This document shows positions 1 through 8,685 of a stretch of 12,980 nucleotides of DNA, in pieces. Numbering within the stretch: position 1 is the first letter of the stretch; each line of letters begins with the position of its first letter. This DNA is from SCUN01 sp964343975 (lineage in GTDB: Bacteria > Acidobacteriota > Vicinamibacteria > Vicinamibacterales > SCN-69-37): positions 1 through 12,980 of the forward strand of contig CAYFLU010000094.1 in the NCBI GenBank assembly GCA_964343975.1. Direction: 5' to 3'. A program made the translations under genes and the position numbers. The notes under the pieces were generated by a model that had not been told where the DNA came from, did no database searches, and saw nothing but the letters and a program-made list of their open reading frames with translations.

Positions 1-61
1 GCCGGCCGGCACCCGTGAATTCGAAATCATCAAGCTCGTCACCATCCACGACGAGGAATAG
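1..61 (+). CDS. greA: C-terminal fragment of probable transcription elongation factor GreA
   Basis: Only the last 19 codons are present, read from base 2 to the TAG at 59-61. The peptide carries PAGTREFEIIKL and ends in TIHDEE. This resembles the final strand of GreA/GreB C-terminal domains, where a P-G/A-G-x-x-E-[FY]-E-I pattern is characteristic. GreA binds in the RNA polymerase secondary channel and stimulates cleavage of backtracked transcripts. With only 19 residues the call rests on that one motif, so another Gre-fold protein is possible. The next gene starts 30 bases downstream on the same strand, so the two may be cotranscribed. Confidence 0.55.
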   Translation, partial: PAGTREFEIIKLVTIHDEE

Positions 62-91
62 CCGTATGACCGCGAAGGCAGGCGAGTAGCG

Positions 92-1492
92 GTGGCCGAC
101 GCCACGTACTCTCCCCGGCTCCGGACGGCGCTCCTCCTCACGGGCGCTGGCACCGCCGGCGCCTATCAGGCAGGCGTGCTCCGCGCGCTCGCCGAAGCCG
201 GCGTCAAGATCGACATCGTCGCGGCCCACGGCCCGGGCGTCGCCAATGCCGTTGTCGCGTCGGTGGATGGGGCGGCCAGGCTCGGTGAAGCGAACGGTCC
301 GTGGCTATCCGCCGCGCTGAAGACGTCGTATCGCTGGCGCACGGGATTGCGCGCCGCGGCCCTCGGCATTACGCTCGCCCTCGCGGCGTTGCTCGTGCCG
401 CTCATCGTGCTGGGCATCGCCACGCTGATTTACCTAGTGAGTTTGCTCGCCGGCCTCGCCAACCTGCCATCCGTGGCCGCCGAGCTGATGCAGTTCTACA
501 CCGGCGCGCTCGACATCCTCTTTCACCCGCCCGTGATGCCCACGGTGTTGCCGCGGTTCATGGTGCTGTGCCTGTTGGTCGTCGGCGGCATCCTACTCGG
601 AGCCTGGTGGCGGTCGCGACGTCTGCGCGCCTCCAAGCGACGCGTGAGTGGCGCGTTCTGGTGGCAGTTGTTCGGCGCACCCGCATCGGCGACTGAGCCG
701 GTGCAGTCGATCACCGCCGCGGTCTGGGCCCATGTGCGCGGGGCGTCGTCATCTGCGCTGCCTGAATCCGCCGAACTCGGCAGGAAATACGTCGAGCTCC
801 TGACGGAGAATTTCGGTCAGCCGGGCTTTTGCGAAGTGTTGCTTGGCGTGCACGATCTCGACGCGCGGCGCGATCTCGTGATGGGCGTGCTCGGTGAGAG
901 CAGCGCGCAGCGGTTCAGCGTGAAGCGGGCAGTCGCCGGCGCGCGCGAAGCCGAAGCCATCGACCTCACGACGACGATGCGCGATCACGTGGCTGAGGTG
1001 ATCTCGGGCGCATTGCAGTTGGCCGGGGCCACGGCAGGGCAGACGATGACGTTCCCGACGGAGCATTACTGGCAGGGCGAAACGCATCGGCTGTGCGATC
1101 GTCCGGAACTCGTGCATCGGCTGGTCGAGGAAGCGCTCGGGCTCGGCGCGGAGCAGCTGATCCTCGTCAGCCCGGCGCCGCCGGCCGGTGTGCCGCACGC
1201 GCTCGGTCCCGAGCCCGTCGACGTCCGCGGCAAGGCGGGCGAGTGGCAGCGGTCGATCGAGACGGCGGTCGCGGACGACGTCGCAGCGCAGGCGGCGGCG
1301 CGGTTCTCTGGAGTCTTCGTCATTCGGCCCGCGCACAATCCGATCGGGCCGTTCCAGTTCTCGGGCACGTACGACGAGCGGTCTGATCGCTCACGCACGC
1401 TGGCCGATCTCCAGCAGCAGGGATACGAGGATGCGTACCGGCTCTTCATCGAGCCCGTCGTGGCCGCCGGTGAACGCCCTGCTGTGATCTGA
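92..1492 (+). CDS. Membrane-anchored patatin-like protein lacking the catalytic dyad
   Basis: This 466-residue protein has a patatin-like N-terminus. An oxyanion-hole motif G18-A-G20-T-A-G23 is followed by the usual A-Y-x-A-G-V-L-x-A-L helix, then a strand and turn where patatins have G-x-S-x-G-x-x-N-A. Here that turn reads AHGPGVANA, so the nucleophilic serine is Gly47. Near Y326-W-Q-G-E330, where patatins usually have Y-x-D-G-G, the catalytic Asp is Gln328. Two hydrophobic stretches (about 88-122 and 156-173) lie between these landmarks and should anchor it in the membrane. A helix and strand after 330 (ending EQLILVSP) fit the fold. The start is GTG at 92; a 7-codon ATG frame at 66-89 precedes it. 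Its partner and function are unknown; it is unlikely to be an active lipase. The patatin relationship is moderately sure and the loss of catalysis is inferred. Confidence 0.75.
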   Translation: MADATYSPRLRTALLLTGAGTAGAYQAGVLRALAEAGVKIDIVAAHGPGVANAVVASVDGAARLGEANGPWLSAALKTSYRWRTGLRAAALGITLALAALLVPLIVLGIATLIYLVSLLAGLANLPSVAAELMQFYTGALDILFHPPVMPTVLPRFMVLCLLVVGGILLGAWWRSRRLRASKRRVSGAFWWQLFGAPASATEPVQSITAAVWAHVRGASSSALPESAELGRKYVELLTENFGQPGFCEVLLGVHDLDARRDLVMGVLGESSAQRFSVKRAVAGAREAEAIDLTTTMRDHVAEVISGALQLAGATAGQTMTFPTEHYWQGETHRLCDRPELVHRLVEEALGLGAEQLILVSPAPPAGVPHALGPEPVDVRGKAGEWQRSIETAVADDVAAQAAARFSGVFVIRPAHNPIGPFQFSGTYDERSDRSRTLADLQQQGYEDAYRLFIEPVVAAGERPAVI

Positions 1493-1500
1493 GGCGCCCC

Positions 1501-2676
1501 ATGACCACACGTCGACGCCACCGCGATACGGACGCGATCCACCACGCGGAGGGACGTGATCCTCACGCCACACCGCTCGTCACGCCGATCTACCAGACGA
1601 GCACGTTCTTGTTCGACGACACGGCGGAGGTTGAGGCGTATCAGGCCGGTCGGTCCCAGAAGGACATCTACTCGCGCTACGGAAACCCCAGCGTGCGGGC
1701 CACCGAGCAGAAGATTGCCGCGCTCGAGCACGCGGAGTCTGCGCTGTTGGTGTCCTCGGGCATGGCGGCCGTCAGCACGGCGCTCTTCGGCCTGTTGCAG
1801 GCGGGCGATGAACTGGTCTGCAGTGCCGCAATTTACGGTGGCACGATGCAGGTCATTCGGGACTTTCTTGAGAAGTTCGGCGTCGCGGCGCGGTTCGAGC
1901 CACTCGAACGATTTCGCGCGCCCGAGACGCTGCTGTCGCCGCGAACGAAGCTCGTGTGGTTCGAGACGCCGATCAATCCGACGCTGCGCTGCGTGGACAT
2001 CGCCGCAGTCGCGGCGGCCTGCCGGGCACAGGGCGTACTGACGGCGGTCGACAACACGTTCGCGAGCCCGGTGAATCAGTCCCCGCTGGCGCTCGGCGTG
2101 GACCTCGTCATGCATTCCGCGACGAAGTATCTGAACGGGCACAGCGACATCACGGCCGGTGCGCTCGTGGGATCCACCGACCTCATCGGCCGGCTCGCGA
2201 CCGCGCGCAAGCTGCTCGGCGGCATGGCCGAACCGGCGTCGGCTGCCATGATCGCGCGGGGCATCAAGACGCTTGGCGTTCGCATGGAGCGGCACAACGC
2301 GAACGCCATGGCCGTGGCTGAATTTCTCGAGCGGCATCCGGCAGTCGCCGCGACGTTCTATCCCGGCTTGCCGTCGCATCCCGATCACGCGATCGCGAAG
2401 GCGCAGATGCGCGGCTTTGGCGGCATGGTGACCTGCGATCTGAAGGGCGGCTACGCTGCGGCGAGCCGGTTCTTCGACCGCGTGCAGCTGTTCAAACGCG
2501 CCGCGAGCCTCGGCGGCGTGGATAGCCTCGTGAGCTTGCCCGTACTCACGTCGCAGTGGGGCTGGTCGGATGCGCAACTGGCGGCCGCCGGCGTGACGCG
2601 TGGCATGCTCCGGCTGTCGGTCGGCATCGAGCACATCGACGATCTGCTCGCGGACCTCGGCCAGGCGTTGGGCTGA
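1501..2676 (+). CDS. PLP-dependent Cys/Met transsulfuration-family enzyme
   Basis: A complete 391-residue enzyme of the Cys/Met-metabolism PLP family, which includes cystathionine gamma-synthase and gamma-lyase, O-succinylhomoserine sulfhydrylase and methionine gamma-lyase. Seen directly: Y57-S-R59-Y-G-N-P (cofactor phosphate contact from the neighbouring subunit), Y112 in AIYGGT (stacks on PLP), D184 in VDNTFASP (pyridine nitrogen), K209 in SATKYLNGHSD (the Schiff-base lysine) and R371 in MLRLSVGIE (substrate carboxylate). Length is normal for the family, and all key residues are intact. It acts in the cytoplasm in methionine or cysteine metabolism. Sequence inspection cannot separate synthase, lyase and sulfhydrylase activities, so no symbol is given. 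The ATG start lies 8 bases after the patatin-like gene, suggesting cotranscription. Its stop is one base from the stop of the convergent DHH gene. Confidence 0.93.
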   Translation: MTTRRRHRDTDAIHHAEGRDPHATPLVTPIYQTSTFLFDDTAEVEAYQAGRSQKDIYSRYGNPSVRATEQKIAALEHAESALLVSSGMAAVSTALFGLLQAGDELVCSAAIYGGTMQVIRDFLEKFGVAARFEPLERFRAPETLLSPRTKLVWFETPINPTLRCVDIAAVAAACRAQGVLTAVDNTFASPVNQSPLALGVDLVMHSATKYLNGHSDITAGALVGSTDLIGRLATARKLLGGMAEPASAAMIARGIKTLGVRMERHNANAMAVAEFLERHPAVAATFYPGLPSHPDHAIAKAQMRGFGGMVTCDLKGGYAAASRFFDRVQLFKRAASLGGVDSLVSLPVLTSQWGWSDAQLAAAGVTRGMLRLSVGIEHIDDLLADLGQALG

Positions 2677-2677
2677 G

Positions 2678-4087
2678 TTACTGCGCTTTTTCCGAGAGGA
2701 ACTGTTCCGCGAGTTCGCCAACTCGCGCGGCGATGCCGACGCCGCTCAGATCGCCGTACTTCTCACGGAACTTGTGGATCGGCACGACGGCCTTCGCCAT
2801 GGCGCGGTGCCCGCCGGCCGAGCCGATGTCATTGAAGTACTTCTTCACGAACTCGCCCGCGTTGCGCGTGTAGCCGAGGTTGCGCACGCTCATGATGAAC
2901 ATCCCGTTCACGATGCCCGAAATCATCGTCCACTTGACGTCTTCGAGCTGCAAGAAGAAGTCCGCGGTGTACGGGATCAAGTCTTCGCGAGCGGTCTCGC
3001 CGAGGAAGGCCGAGAACACCTGGTGCTTGTGCCGGCTGGTCTGGAGCGCGCGCGTGACGTGCTCGAGCCGTTCCATGGTGATTTCGGCGCCTTCCATCTT
3101 GCGGATGAGTGCGGCGTCGGCGAGGGGATAGAGATACGTGAACGCGTCCAGGTCGACGCGGTTCGTGTGCCGCGCGAAGAAGAGCGTGTCGCTCTTGATC
3201 GCGTAGAGCATCGCGGTGGCCGTGCGCTCGGAGATGTCGATGTCCACCGCGCGCAGGTGCTCCGTGAGGATCGTGCACGTCGAGCCGTAATCCGCCCGGA
3301 CGTCCTTGAACACCGCCGTGTAACCGGGCTGTTCAGGGTGGTGGTCGATGACGAGGTCCACGCGCGGCAGGAGACCGCCGAAGTAGTGCGGCTGCACATC
3401 GACCGTGACGATGCGATCGTAGTCGGCGAAATGCTCGGGCGTGATGATCTCGAAATGGATGTCGAGCATGTCGACCATCCGCAAATTCTCGGGACGCGTG
3501 ACGCCCTGCAGCGCGCCGATGATCGCCGTGGTCCGCGTGCGGCGCAGCACGCTGCGCATGGCCAGGCCCGCGGCCAGCGCATCCGGATCGGGATCGTTGT
3601 GAAGGAGGATCAGCACGCGGTTGGCGTCCGCGAAGTAGCGCTGATACTGCTGCACGCGCATGCGGGTCAGCGACCGGCTGAGTTCCGTGGTCAGTGCGCC
3701 GCCGAGCAACTCTGAGAAGTCGAGATGCGTGAGCTCGGGCACGAGCGCCCGGAGGTCATCGTGCGTGCGGCGACCGCCGGCCGGCTTCTCGCCGACATGG
3801 AGGATGTAGAGGAGCGATCCGCCCGCGTCGCGAATCGCCGTGACGATCTTCTTCAGGGAGCGGCGGCCGTCGTCTTCGACGAGGACCAGCGTGGACGCCG
3901 TCAGGTCCGCACGGACGTAGGTGTCGAGTTTGCGGGGATCCGCGACGGTCGCCGGGATGCCGTCGTCAACGAGACGACGGGCCAGCGGGCGGCTTTCGAC
4001 GAGGAACTCCACCTCGAAGGCGCCCGACAGAATCGGGTGCAGCGTCCGAATGACCAGCTCGTCCTGACAGACGGCTAGTGCGCGCAC
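2678..4087 (-). CDS. DHH/DHHA1 phosphoesterase (NrnA-like) with N-terminal RCK-like domain
   Basis: A 469-residue protein in three parts. Residues 1 to about 125 form an alpha/beta domain reminiscent of TrkA-N/RCK regulatory domains but without a clear GxGxxG loop. Residues about 155-310 are the DHH catalytic domain: metal motifs H163-N-D-P-D-P-D169, D230 in VTVDVQ, D248-H-H250 and S299-D-T301. The C-terminal DHHA1 domain has the substrate motif G425-G-H427. Family members hydrolyse short oligoribonucleotides, pAp or cyclic dinucleotide products using Mn2+ in the cytoplasm, and all signature residues are present. The extra N-terminal domain makes it longer than the roughly 320-residue NrnA. 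The start is GTG at 4087, preceded by GGGAG at 4098-4102 with 10 bases of spacing. It is divergent from the VWA gene. The exact substrate is unknown. Confidence 0.88.
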   Translation of the reverse strand: MRALAVCQDELVIRTLHPILSGAFEVEFLVESRPLARRLVDDGIPATVADPRKLDTYVRADLTASTLVLVEDDGRRSLKKIVTAIRDAGGSLLYILHVGEKPAGGRRTHDDLRALVPELTHLDFSELLGGALTTELSRSLTRMRVQQYQRYFADANRVLILLHNDPDPDALAAGLAMRSVLRRTRTTAIIGALQGVTRPENLRMVDMLDIHFEIITPEHFADYDRIVTVDVQPHYFGGLLPRVDLVIDHHPEQPGYTAVFKDVRADYGSTCTILTEHLRAVDIDISERTATAMLYAIKSDTLFFARHTNRVDLDAFTYLYPLADAALIRKMEGAEITMERLEHVTRALQTSRHKHQVFSAFLGETAREDLIPYTADFFLQLEDVKWTMISGIVNGMFIMSVRNLGYTRNAGEFVKKYFNDIGSAGGHRAMAKAVVPIHKFREKYGDLSGVGIAARVGELAEQFLSEKAQ

Positions 4088-4097
4088 GGCAGATGTA

Positions 4098-4102
4098 CTC
4101 CC
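4098..4102 (-). promoter_or_regulatory. Shine-Dalgarno supporting the GTG start of the DHH gene
   Basis: Read on the minus strand this is GGGAG, ending 10 bases before the GTG start at 4087. It is the main sequence support for that start. Confidence 0.5.
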
Positions 4103-4109
4103 ACAGCGG

Positions 4110-4142
4110 GGCGCCCAGCGGTGGCGCCAAACTCTGATTATA
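4110..4142 (-). promoter_or_regulatory. Candidate promoter and leader hairpin of the DHH phosphoesterase gene
   Basis: On the minus strand a perfect TATAAT lies at 4142-4137, rare in such GC-rich DNA and well placed as a -10 box about 50 bases upstream of the DHH start. I see no convincing -35 at the usual spacing. Between the predicted transcript start (near 4130) and the Shine-Dalgarno, two copies of GGCGCC (4110-4115 and 4123-4128) can pair as a 6-bp stem with a 7-base loop. This is promoter-like by inspection only; the hairpin may be chance in GC-rich sequence. Confidence 0.35.
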
Positions 4143-4152
4143 CAGAGCGTCT

Positions 4153-5097
4153 GTGGGTATGATGCGCCGAACAGGTCTTATGTCCCCAGAATCGCCCCGG
4201 CGGTGGGCGCTCGCCGTCCTGTTGGTCGCGGCCATCACAGTGGTCCTCCCGGCGCAACAGACGTTTCGCAGCGGCATCGCACTCGTGCACGTCCCGGTGG
4301 TCGTCACCGGGCGCGATGGCGCGCTCGTTCGGGGGCTGACGCGGGAGGATTTCCGCGTGACCGAAGACGGAAAGCCGCAGGAGATCCAGTTCTTCGCCGA
4401 CGGAGGCGGGAGCACCGAGCGTCTGGCCCTGCACGTGGGCCTGCTGCTCGACGTGAGCGAGAGCATGAGCATTGACCTCGGGCAGGCTCAGACCGCCGCC
4501 ATCCGGTTCGTCAATGCGCTCGAGGAAGCTCGCGACACGACGCTCGTCGACTTCGACCACGACGTGCGCGTGGCTCGCTTCGAGGAACGCGACTACCCGC
4601 GGTTGTTCGAACGGATCCGCGGGCGGAAGGCCTTCGGCTCGACCGCCCTCTACGACGCGGTGGGCATGTATCTGCGCTCCACGCAGGACCAGGAAGGGCA
4701 GCGCGTGCTGCTCCTCTACACCGACGGCGGCGACAACACGAGTGCCCTGACGTTTGGCCAGCTCGAGAAGCTGCTCAAGCAGAACGACGTGCTGGTGTAC
4801 TCGATCGGCTACCTCGACCGTGGCGGTCGCATGGGGCTGCCGCAGATGCAACTAACGACGTTGGCGCGCGACACGGGCGGGGACGCGTTCTTTCCAGACA
4901 GCGTGTCGTCCCTGAACGGGATCTACGCCAAGATCCTCGACGAGCTGGTCTCGCGCTACACGCTCGGCTACTTGCCCACGAACACGGCCGAGGACGGGAA
5001 ATACCGCAAGATCGACGTCGCCGTAACGCGGCCAGATGCGGCCAAGGCGAAAGTGCGGGCGCGGCCGGGGTATTACGCGAATGTTGCCGGGCGATAG
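4153..5097 (+). CDS. Secreted VWFA-domain protein (VWFA-related Acidobacterial domain type)
   Basis: A 314-residue protein with basic residues R16-R17 before a hydrophobic core (about 18-33) ending LPA|QQ, a likely Sec signal peptide cut near 34. The mature part begins with a short beta-rich segment (VTGRDG...LTREDFRVTEDG) typical of Acidobacterial VWFA proteins, then a VWA fold with a complete metal site: D100-V-S102-E-S104, T164 in FGSTALYDA and D191 in YTDGGDN. A C-terminal strand region ends RPGYYANV. VWA domains bind protein partners through the metal; the partner here is unknown. It probably acts in the periplasm or at the cell surface. The GTG at 4153 is the longest start; ATG at 4159, 4162 or 4180 are alternatives, and the last still keeps the signal peptide. 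uvrB follows after 11 bases. Confidence 0.9.
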   Translation: MGMMRRTGLMSPESPRRWALAVLLVAAITVVLPAQQTFRSGIALVHVPVVVTGRDGALVRGLTREDFRVTEDGKPQEIQFFADGGGSTERLALHVGLLLDVSESMSIDLGQAQTAAIRFVNALEEARDTTLVDFDHDVRVARFEERDYPRLFERIRGRKAFGSTALYDAVGMYLRSTQDQEGQRVLLLYTDGGDNTSALTFGQLEKLLKQNDVLVYSIGYLDRGGRMGLPQMQLTTLARDTGGDAFFPDSVSSLNGIYAKILDELVSRYTLGYLPTNTAEDGKYRKIDVAVTRPDAAKAKVRARPGYYANVAGR

Positions 5098-5108
5098 TAC
5101 GATCGAGT

Positions 5109-7111
<2,003 letters not shown>

Positions 7112-7115
<4 letters not shown>

Positions 7116-7882
7116 CACGCCCCGTCGAGTGGCTGAAGGGGGCCCTGCAGGAAGTGCAGGAGTACTTCGTGCTGCTAGGCAAGGTCGCCCGTGGGCTCGT
7201 GCGGCCGCCGTTCTACGCCCGCGACATGGTGGAGCAGTTCGACGCGATCGGCGCCGGCTCGCTCACCGTCGTGCTGCTCACCGGCGTCTTTACGGGGATG
7301 GTGCTGGCCCTGCAGTCGGGCATCATCCTCGACAAGTTCGGCGCGCGTTCCATGGTGGGGCAACTCGTCGGCGCCTCGATGATCAAAGAGCTGGGCCCGG
7401 TGCTCACCGCGCTGATGGTGTGCGGCCGCGTGGGCTCCGGCATCGCGGCGGAACTTGGCTCGATGACGGTCACTGATCAAATCGCCGCGCTCCGTGCCTT
7501 GGGCACGGATCCGGTCCGGAAGCTCGTCATCCCGCGGATTCTCGCCGGCACGCTCATGGTGCCGCTCCTGACGGTGATTGCCGACGGCATCGGCCTCGCC
7601 GGCGCGTGGATCATCGGCGTCACCCAGTTGAAGGTCGCGTCGGCGCCGTTTTGGAACAGCGTGGTGGCCGGGCTCTACATCGAAGACATCTGGATGGGGT
7701 TGATCAAGCCGTTCTTCCTCGGGTTCGTACTCGTGTCGATCGGCTGCTATGTGGGCCTCGGGACGAAGGGCGGCACGCAGGGAGTGGGCCGTGCGACCAC
7801 CAATGCCGTCGTGGCGGGATCGGTCGGCGTGCTGGCCGTGGACTTCCTGGTCACGAAAGTCCTGATCTGGGCGCTCTACTGA
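7112..7882 (+). CDS. mlaE: Lipid-transport ABC permease MlaE
   Basis: A 256-residue inner-membrane permease of the MlaE/YrbE family. An amphipathic N-terminal helix is followed by about five hydrophobic segments. The family's conserved cytoplasmic region is clear: KELGPVLTALMVCGRVGSGI (about residues 90-110), then AAELGSMTVTDQIAALRALG and the P-x-R-x-L-V-x-P-R segment that contacts the ATPase. In proteobacteria MlaE pairs with MlaF (ATPase) and MlaD (MCE ring) to move phospholipids between the inner and outer membranes. The start GTG at 7112 overlaps the uvrB stop (GTGA), which suggests translational coupling. Its own stop overlaps the mlaF start by one base (TGATG). No mlaB or mlaC is seen nearby. 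The direction of lipid transport cannot be read from sequence. Confidence 0.95.
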
Positions 7883-8676
7883 TGGATGCCGCGATCGAGT
7901 TCTCGCGCGTGTCGCTCGCCTTCGACGAGAAGGTGGTCCTGCGCGACGTCAGCTTCACGCTGGAGCGCGCGCACACGAAGATCGTGATCGGCGCGTCGGG
8001 ATCCGGCAAGTCGACGATCCTGCGCTTGATCCTCGGACTACTGAAACCGGACGGCGGCGAGATCCGCATCAACGGCGAGCGCGTCGACCATCTGCGCGAG
8101 GAAGAGTTGATGCGCATTCGCGCCGGGCTCGGGATGGTCTTTCAGGAAGGCGCGCTCTTCGACTCGCTGACCGTGCGCGAGAACGTCGGTTACCGGCTGT
8201 TCGAAGAGACGTCGATGCCCATTCCGGAGGTCGACGCGCGCGTGAATGAAGTGCTCGGCTTCGTGGGACTGTCGGAGTTCGTGGGCCGCATGCCGTCAGA
8301 GCTCTCGGGTGGCCAGCGCCGGCGCGTGGCGATTGCGCGCGCCCTTACAGCCCGGCCGAAAGTGCTGTTGTATGACGAGCCCACAACGGGACTCGACCCG
8401 ATCACCGCGCTCACCGTGGATGACGAGATCATGAAGTTGCGCGACCTCGAAGGCGTGAGCGCGATCCTCGTCACGCATCAGCTGCGCGATGCCTTCTACA
8501 TCGCCACGCACGAAGCGGTGCGGGAGGGCGAGGCCGTGCGGTTCGTGCCGGCTTCTCCGGAGAAGGCCGGGATGACGGAATTTCTCATGATCAAGGACGG
8601 CCGGGTGGCGTTCGAGGGCGCGGCCGACGCGCTTCGGCACTCGGACGATCCGTATCTGAAAGCGTTTCTCTCGTAA
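7882..8676 (+). CDS. mlaF: Lipid-transport ABC ATPase MlaF
   Basis: A 264-residue ABC ATPase with Walker A G37-A-S-G-S-G-K-S-T45, signature L141-S-G-G-Q145, Walker B VLLYD165-E166 with the following P-T-T-G-L-D loop, and H199 in the H-loop. The tail includes a short extra segment (about 212-240) before the final helix, as in MlaF-type ATPases. It should power the MlaE permease from the cytoplasmic side. The open frame extends upstream to 7606 inside mlaE, but the ATG at 7882 fits the family N-terminus and overlaps the mlaE stop by one base, so that start was chosen. The stop TAA forms part of the AAGGAG ribosome-binding site of mlaD. Confidence 0.96.
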   Translation: MDAAIEFSRVSLAFDEKVVLRDVSFTLERAHTKIVIGASGSGKSTILRLILGLLKPDGGEIRINGERVDHLREEELMRIRAGLGMVFQEGALFDSLTVRENVGYRLFEETSMPIPEVDARVNEVLGFVGLSEFVGRMPSELSGGQRRRVAIARALTARPKVLLYDEPTTGLDPITALTVDDEIMKLRDLEGVSAILVTHQLRDAFYIATHEAVREGEAVRFVPASPEKAGMTEFLMIKDGRVAFEGAADALRHSDDPYLKAFLS

Positions 8677-8680
8677 GGAG
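8675..8680 (+). promoter_or_regulatory. Shine-Dalgarno of mlaD overlapping the mlaF stop
   Basis: AAGGAG overlaps the mlaF TAA and sits 5 bases before the mlaD ATG at 8686. It fixes that start and points to coordinated translation of the transporter subunits. Confidence 0.75.
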
Positions 8681-8685
8681 CCGCC

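Noticed and set aside
66..89. Seven-codon ATG frame upstream of the patatin-like gene
   Set aside because: Too short to judge and without a clear ribosome-binding site; a leader peptide cannot be supported.
1066..2721. 551-codon open frame on the minus strand opposite the patatin-like and Cys/Met genes
   Set aside because: Arg/His-rich translation with no domain; it runs antisense to a well-motif'd PLP enzyme and is a GC-rich shadow frame.
2600..3715. 371-codon plus-strand frame opposite the DHH gene
   Set aside because: His/Arg/Val-rich antisense shadow; the minus strand carries every DHH/DHHA1 motif.
5098..5108. SOS (LexA) box for uvrB
   Set aside because: The 11-base space and the end of the VWA gene contain no CTGT-N8-ACAG or GAAC-type palindrome.
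7606..8676. Longer mlaF starting inside mlaE
   Set aside because: The first 92 residues are Arg/His-rich and unlike any ABC ATPase; the ATG at 7882 gives the family N-terminus and overlaps the mlaE stop.
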